Origin: SIG450 sp045658425
Lineage (GTDB): Bacteria; Bacillota; Clostridia; UMGS1840; HGM11507
DNA length: 8,414 bases
Reading direction: 5' to 3'
NCBI GenBank assembly: GCA_045658425.1
Contig: JAZOVB010000160.1
Location: 1 to 8,414, forward strand
Below, in pieces: positions 4,823 through 8,414 of the stretch. Numbering within the stretch: position 1 is the stretch's first letter; each line of letters starts with the position of its first letter. Made by a program: the position numbers and the translations under genes. The notes beneath the pieces were generated by a model that saw only the letters and a program-made list of their open reading frames with translations, searched no databases and was not told where the DNA came from.

Positions 4823-7027
4823 TTAACCTGATATTTTCACCGTATAAGAAGTAGCATCCCAAAGAACGGTAAGACCGAAGCTTTCCGCAATTACTCTTAC
4901 GGGAACAAGGGTACGGGAATTCATAAGTCTTGCGGGAACATCCAAATAAATATCTTTCCCGTTTTTAGTCATAACCTTTGAATCCACGGTAACATTAATA
5001 ACATCCACACCTCTTACTGCTGTTACACTCCTGGTGCTTTCATTCCAGTAAACAGTAGCACCAAGGGATTCAAATATTTTTCTCATAGGAACAAGAGTTC
5101 TTCCGTTTTCAATAACCGGAAAAACATCAAATTCAAGCTTGTTTCCGTTTAACAAAACAGTGATGTTTTTGTTTTGTTCAGGCTGTACCTGTGGAAGCTG
5201 TGAGCCGTAGCCTTCTTGAACAAAAAGGCTTTTTGCAAGCTGTAAATCCGATTCGGAGAAGTTATCAACGGGAAGGTAGCTGTCACCAAGGAAACTTACA
5301 TTTTCTGCTGTATGGATATCCGGAAAGCTCTTTGTTATATCAAACTCAAAAAATTCATTATTTACTGAATAATTGGCATAAAAATTACGCATATATTCCT
5401 TATCATCGGTACCGGTATGATCCATATGATACCATTTGCCTTCAAGATACACACCGTTCCAGGCGTGACTTGCCGATTCATTTGTATACACAAGACAAGG
5501 AATGCCCAATATTCTGCAGAAATCCGCCGCAAAATTTGCATAGCTTCCGCAGACACCAACACCCTCATCTATAAGAGTTGACGGCTCGTTATTAAACTGT
5601 CTTCCGTCGTAAACGGTATTCTGACCGAAATAGTAACGAAGATACTGAAGCTGTCCAAGTGGTCTTGAGGAATATTCCTTCGCCTCATCTGCAAGCTGAT
5701 GCAAAATGCGGTTATAGTTGGTTTTTCCAACTGAATAATTACCGTCTCCGTTTATTTTAAGCTTTAAGGTTACGTAATGTTTTGCTCCCGAAGTACCAGA
5801 AGCTCTGCCTGCCCCATGATCTGAGCAGGTAATATTTCCCCATCCTGACCAGCAGCCTTCAACGGCAGCGTGAATGGATTTACCAACAGTATCTGAAAAT
5901 TCCTCGAAAGAGGATACACCTTCATAGTTAAAGGACGCGTGTATCTCCATAAAGTCATCCATATTACCCGTAATAAAAGCGTCCATTACAGGCTTTAAAA
6001 AGTTTATTATCTCCCCGGGAGTCATATCCTCACGCGGACCGTCAATATGGATAACAGGCTTCCTGCCCTTTAAATTACTGAGACGCCAATCATACAAAGA
6101 GTTTACAGAGGATGCCGCAAAGCGTTCTTTCATCTGAGTTCCGCTTACATACATCGCTTCATTCTTATCATTATACCAGCCCGATGAAAGAGCATTATGA
6201 ACCTGACTTTCAGGGAAAAGCTCTGTTCTGCCTCCGGGACGGTACATTTCAACCATTACCTCGGGAGCCTCCTGAATATAAGAGGATAGCTTTGAAGCAT
6301 CCTTTACGGTAATGCATGGTACAACGCCCATACCTTTTTCGTTTACAAGAACGGTTATACCCGTATTGATACCACCGTCATATCCAACGGTGCACACACA
6401 GCTTGCATTTAAAGAGCTTGTATCCTTAAGCAACCACTCACAGTTTCCGTAAGAAAGATTGTTTTTTCTGGGCTCAATACCTGCTGCTATGGCATAATCT
6501 GATGCATTTTTGCAAAGTCTTGATTTTTCAACAGCCTTAACCTCAGAAACGTTCACAAGGCGAACCTCTTCCCCGATATTTTCACGCTCTTGTAAGGTAA
6601 ATGCGGTTGATACAAAATCGCCATTAAGCCATCCACGGATGGAGCACTCCTCCCAGGTAACCGAATTGGCATATAGTATGCCACCCATAAAATCCTTGAT
6701 TTTTTCCTCCTGCTCGTCGTACATTTTACAATCCAACGCATTGAGGGCAATAAGGGTATTGCCTTGTTTTTGCCATACTATGGGCTCGTATAAAAAATAC
6801 TTAAAACCGTCATCGGTCTGCACGCGGCGATATTTTTTTTCGCCAACTACGGCATCACCGTTTTTGTCATATTCTGCATTTTTCAGCTCGGCTGTTTCCA
6901 CCGCTTCGGTTTGCGGATAAACACCAAACACCGCATATTCCGTCTCTTCGGCATTTACAGTAAACACCGCAGGAAGAATTAAAGCTACGCAGAGGATAAG
7001 AGTAATAAGTTTTCTTGTGATTTTCAT
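4823..7027 (-). CDS. Secreted transglutaminase-like protein with DUF6273-like and copper amine oxidase N-terminal-like domains
   Basis: A 734-residue exported protein. Residues 1-26 form a Sec signal peptide (KITRK, hydrophobic core, VNA at the likely cleavage site). Residues about 30-240 resemble DUF6273: EPIVWQ, ALDCKMYDE, and WEECSIRGWLNGDFVSTAF (125-143). Residues 258-295 carry a MYxxxGRT...GWY...MY motif found in other Clostridial secreted proteins. Residues about 410-560 are a transglutaminase-like (papain-fold) domain with a full triad: C493 in GVGVCGSYANF, H521 in SHAWNGVYL and D536 in WYHMDHTG. Residues about 622-734 are copper amine oxidase N-terminal-like, with two RTLVP(M/V)R motifs (643-649 and 705-711). 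Despite the name, that domain is usually a structural or wall-associated module, not a copper site. The domain may act as a protease, cross-linker or peptide-cleaving enzyme at the surface; substrate unknown. The start at 7027 is chosen for its AAAGGGAA site; a longer frame to 7072 would bury the signal peptide. Confidence 0.88.
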   Translation of the reverse strand: MKITRKLITLILCVALILPAVFTVNAEETEYAVFGVYPQTEAVETAELKNAEYDKNGDAVVGEKKYRRVQTDDGFKYFLYEPIVWQKQGNTLIALNALDCKMYDEQEEKIKDFMGGILYANSVTWEECSIRGWLNGDFVSTAFTLQERENIGEEVRLVNVSEVKAVEKSRLCKNASDYAIAAGIEPRKNNLSYGNCEWLLKDTSSLNASCVCTVGYDGGINTGITVLVNEKGMGVVPCITVKDASKLSSYIQEAPEVMVEMYRPGGRTELFPESQVHNALSSGWYNDKNEAMYVSGTQMKERFAASSVNSLYDWRLSNLKGRKPVIHIDGPREDMTPGEIINFLKPVMDAFITGNMDDFMEIHASFNYEGVSSFEEFSDTVGKSIHAAVEGCWSGWGNITCSDHGAGRASGTSGAKHYVTLKLKINGDGNYSVGKTNYNRILHQLADEAKEYSSRPLGQLQYLRYYFGQNTVYDGRQFNNEPSTLIDEGVGVCGSYANFAADFCRILGIPCLVYTNESASHAWNGVYLEGKWYHMDHTGTDDKEYMRNFYANYSVNNEFFEFDITKSFPDIHTAENVSFLGDSYLPVDNFSESDLQLAKSLFVQEGYGSQLPQVQPEQNKNITVLLNGNKLEFDVFPVIENGRTLVPMRKIFESLGATVYWNESTRSVTAVRGVDVINVTVDSKVMTKNGKDIYLDVPARLMNSRTLVPVRVIAESFGLTVLWDATSYTVKISG

Positions 7028-7033
7028 TGTTTT

Positions 7034-7042
7034 TTCCCTTTC
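7034..7042 (-). promoter_or_regulatory. Ribosome binding site fixing the start of the transglutaminase-like gene
   Basis: GAAAGGGAA lies six bases before the ATG at 7027, directly ahead of the positively charged start of the signal peptide. This decides against the in-frame ATG at 7072, which would add 15 polar residues in front of the signal. Confidence 0.75.
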
Positions 7043-7090
7043 GTTATATGATTTAATTAAACTTTCCGTCATCTGTCCGTCTCACATAAA

Positions 7091-7116
7091 CGGAACATTC
7101 GGAAACATTCGATATT
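7091..7116 (-). repeat. Short tandem direct repeat in the leader of the transglutaminase-like gene
   Basis: On the plus strand the units CGGAACATT, CGGAAACATT and a degenerate CGATATT follow one another directly. They lie between the predicted -10 box and the ribosome site. A direct repeat in this position could be a binding site for a regulator or simply chance; the third unit is poor. Confidence 0.4.
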
Positions 7117-7120
7117 CTTT

Positions 7121-7148
7121 ACTATACTTATATCAAGTCAATAGTAAA
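7121..7148 (-). promoter_or_regulatory. Probable promoter of the transglutaminase-like gene
   Basis: TTTACT (7143-7148) and TATAGT (7121-7126) are separated by 16 bases on the minus strand and match four and five of six consensus positions. A nearby TTGACT (7136-7141) has only poor -10 partners at 17-18 bases (AGAATA or GAATAT). The promoter begins immediately after the last codon of the decayed reductase and would give a leader of about 85 bases. Confidence 0.5.
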
Positions 7149-7150
7149 AA

Positions 7151-7650
7151 TCAGAATCTGGCAAACATTTTCACAATGCGTCTTGCAATTTTATATACAA
7201 TGCCTTCCATTTCATTTTGCACCGTTTTAAGCTCTTTTGGTATATTGATATTCTAAGGGCAATGGCATTGCTTCTTCAGGCGTTCCCAGGCTGCAACATC
7301 GGAAAGCATATGAAGTAAATAGTAATCAATATAGTCAGTACGCAAGCGTCTTAATTCTTCGTCAAATATTCTGTCAAAATCCGATTTCTTCTTTACAAGA
7401 TAATGAGGAAGCTTGGTCGCTATGTTAACCTTGTCACGCATTGCGTTTTTTCAAGAATTTCTCCTAACAGAGCCTCGCTGCCCGGATATATGTAAGCGGT
7501 ATCAAAATAATTAACACCACTGTTATACGCGGCTAATATTTCCCTTTCCGCTTTCTCTGAATCAAGCTTTCCCATTTTAGATGTAAAACGCATACAACCA
7601 AAGCCCAAAACTCAAAGTTTGTTACCGTATTTATCTTCTCTGTAATTCAT
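7151..7650 (-). pseudogene. Decayed aldo/keto reductase with C-terminal ferredoxin-like segment
   Basis: The start is intact: GGAGG, 8 bases, then ATG at 7650 and MNYREDKYGNKL. Codon 13 is TGA (7612-7614) where the family normally has Ser (KLSVLGFGCMRF). The frame then runs through GVNYFDTAYIYPGSEALLGE to a six-A run (7446-7451), where one A is missing. Restoring it gives LEKNAMRDKVNIATKLP and on to YYLLHMLSDVAAWERLKK. The catalytic tetrad positions are all present in this part (D50, Y55, K80, H114, counting the restored codons). After residue 127 the expected barrel is gone, and the same frame continues QCHCP-TAG-NINIPKELKTVQNEMEG to TGA at 7151-7153. This resembles the CPQxIxIPxxLxxV end of [4Fe-4S]-bearing reductases, with CAG changed to TAG. 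About 165 of some 370-390 family codons remain. It follows cysK by about 100 bases. It cannot make a working enzyme. Confidence 0.85.
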
Positions 7651-7752
7651 AAAAACCGCCTCCGTTTTTACTGAAGCCTCCTCTTACGCAGAAAAAGGCC
7701 TACTGAATACTTTTTAGTATGTTTAAAAACAATGTGATAAGCTTTTCCCCAA

Positions 7753-8414
7753 TCAGAACAAATCGGAGGAAAGGTATCTTTCCCCTGTATCGGGAAGAAG
7801 TGCCACTATATTTTTATATCCGTATTTTTTTGCAATCAGGCTTGCGCCGTAAAGTGCGGCACCTGAAGTTATTCCAACCAGGTATCCTTCCAGCCTTGCA
7901 AGGCTTCTTGCCGCTTCATAGGCAGGTTCCCAGTCGATTGTAAGAACCTCGTCTGTAACATCGGTTGACAGAGTTTCGGGGATAAAGCCTGCACCAATTC
8001 CCTGAAGCTTATGAGGGCCTGATTTTCCTTCGGTTATAAAAGGTGAAGCGGAGGGTTCAATACCGATTATTTTTATATCGGGATTTTTTTCCTTTAAGAA
8101 TTTACCAACACCGCTTATGGTTCCGCCGGTGCCTATTCCTGCCACGAAGGCATCAATTTTGCCTTGGGTAGCATTCCATATTTCGGGACCGGTGGTTTCA
8201 TAATGAACCTTGGGATTTATTTTATTTTCAAACTGACCGGGCATATAGCTTCCTTCAATTTCATTAAGAAGCTCTTTTGCCTTTTTTATCGCCCCTGTCA
8301 TTCCCTCTTTTCCATCGGTTAAAACCACTTCTGCACCATAGGCAGAAAGTAATTTTCTTCTTTCAATACTCATAGTATCGGGCATGGTAAGAATGACACG
8401 GTAGCCCTTTGATG
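7753..8414 (-). CDS. cysK: Cysteine synthase A (O-acetylserine sulfhydrylase), N-terminus outside window
   Basis: The frame is open to the right edge. The nine codons before the first visible ATG read SKGYRVILT and continue into MPDTMSIERRKLL, as in CysK, so that ATG is internal and not the start. The enzyme is a cytosolic PLP protein that makes L-cysteine from O-acetylserine and sulfide. Visible features: the PLP-phosphate loop GIGTGGTISG, QFENKINPKVHYETTGPEIW, the CysK-specific GPHKLQGIGAGFIP, and TSGAA with the serine that contacts the pyridine nitrogen. The end LLPDTGERYLSSDLF is the usual complete C-terminus. About 90 residues, including the PLP-binding lysine, lie outside the window. 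No convincing terminator follows before the reductase remnant, so the two were probably once co-transcribed. Confidence 0.95.
   Translation of the reverse strand, partial: SKGYRVILTMPDTMSIERRKLLSAYGAEVVLTDGKEGMTGAIKKAKELLNEIEGSYMPGQFENKINPKVHYETTGPEIWNATQGKIDAFVAGIGTGGTISGVGKFLKEKNPDIKIIGIEPSASPFITEGKSGPHKLQGIGAGFIPETLSTDVTDEVLTIDWEPAYEAARSLARLEGYLVGITSGAALYGASLIAKKYGYKNIVALLPDTGERYLSSDLF

Noticed and set aside
5191..5574. Plus-strand open frame inside the transglutaminase-like gene
   Set aside because: It is antisense to the catalytic domain, shows no family motif and no ribosome site; it and the other plus-strand frames are shadows of real minus-strand genes.
7028..7072. Longer transglutaminase-like protein starting at 7072
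   Set aside because: It adds 15 polar residues before the signal peptide and lacks a good ribosome site; the ATG at 7027 has one.
7612..7614. In-frame TGA in the reductase as selenocysteine or reassigned Trp
   Set aside because: The family has Ser here, not Cys or Trp. TGA ends folD, ygiQ and cysK normally, and the gene carries three other lesions. A point change from TCA is the simple reading.
7700..7730. Short ATACT/AGTAT hairpin between cysK and the reductase remnant as a terminator
   Set aside because: The stem has only five pairs, mostly A/T, and no T tract directly follows it on the minus strand.
1..8414. Mobile element, phage, CRISPR or defence cassette
   Set aside because: No transposase, integrase, terminal repeats, repeat-spacer arrays or defence-type domains were seen. 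Neighbouring genes are housekeeping or surface proteins.

Overview
The window looks like the chromosome of an AT-rich, low-GC Gram-positive bacterium, most likely a spore-forming member of the Clostridia (Bacillota). This rests on the start of the sporulation gene yabP next to the S4-domain quality-control gene rqcP, on GGAGG/AAAGG-type ribosome binding sites, and on a secreted protein that ends in copper amine oxidase-like N-terminal domains, a layout common in Clostridia. Everything supported is on the minus strand, so the biological order runs from high to low coordinates. TGA, TAG and TAA are all used as ordinary stops. No tRNA, rRNA, CRISPR array, transposase, integrase or phage gene was seen.

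Right end (about 7150-8414): a cysK fragment (cysteine synthase; its 5' end lies beyond the window) is followed by a badly decayed aldo/keto reductase. The reductase keeps a good ribosome site and ATG, but has a stop at codon 13, a one-base loss in an A run, a large internal deletion, and a stop inside what remains of its C-terminal ferredoxin-like segment. Only about a third of the gene survives.

Middle (about 3180-7150): a secreted transglutaminase-like protein of 734 residues with its own promoter and three recognisable parts (DUF6273-like, transglutaminase, copper amine oxidase N-terminal-like). Next come a small zinc-ribbon gene and a lipoprotein gene, which begin with nearly the same translation-start sequence and end at a clear intrinsic terminator. 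The zinc-ribbon gene appears to carry its own one-base loss in an A run: restoring it recovers the missing fourth CxxC and an in-frame stop, giving a 95-residue protein with two complete ribbons.

Left end (1-3160): a compact housekeeping operon ygiQ-folD-rqcP-yabP behind a promoter with a perfect TATAAT. ygiQ (radical SAM) overlaps folD (one-carbon metabolism) by 74 bases, folD overlaps rqcP by the four bases ATGA, and rqcP is separated from yabP by a perfect 11-bp hairpin that buries the yabP ribosome site.

No undescribed multi-gene system could be demonstrated. The most informative signals are the two independent A7-to-A6 frame losses, the multi-lesion reductase pseudogene, the ribosome-site hairpin before yabP, and the domain mix of the secreted transglutaminase-like protein.
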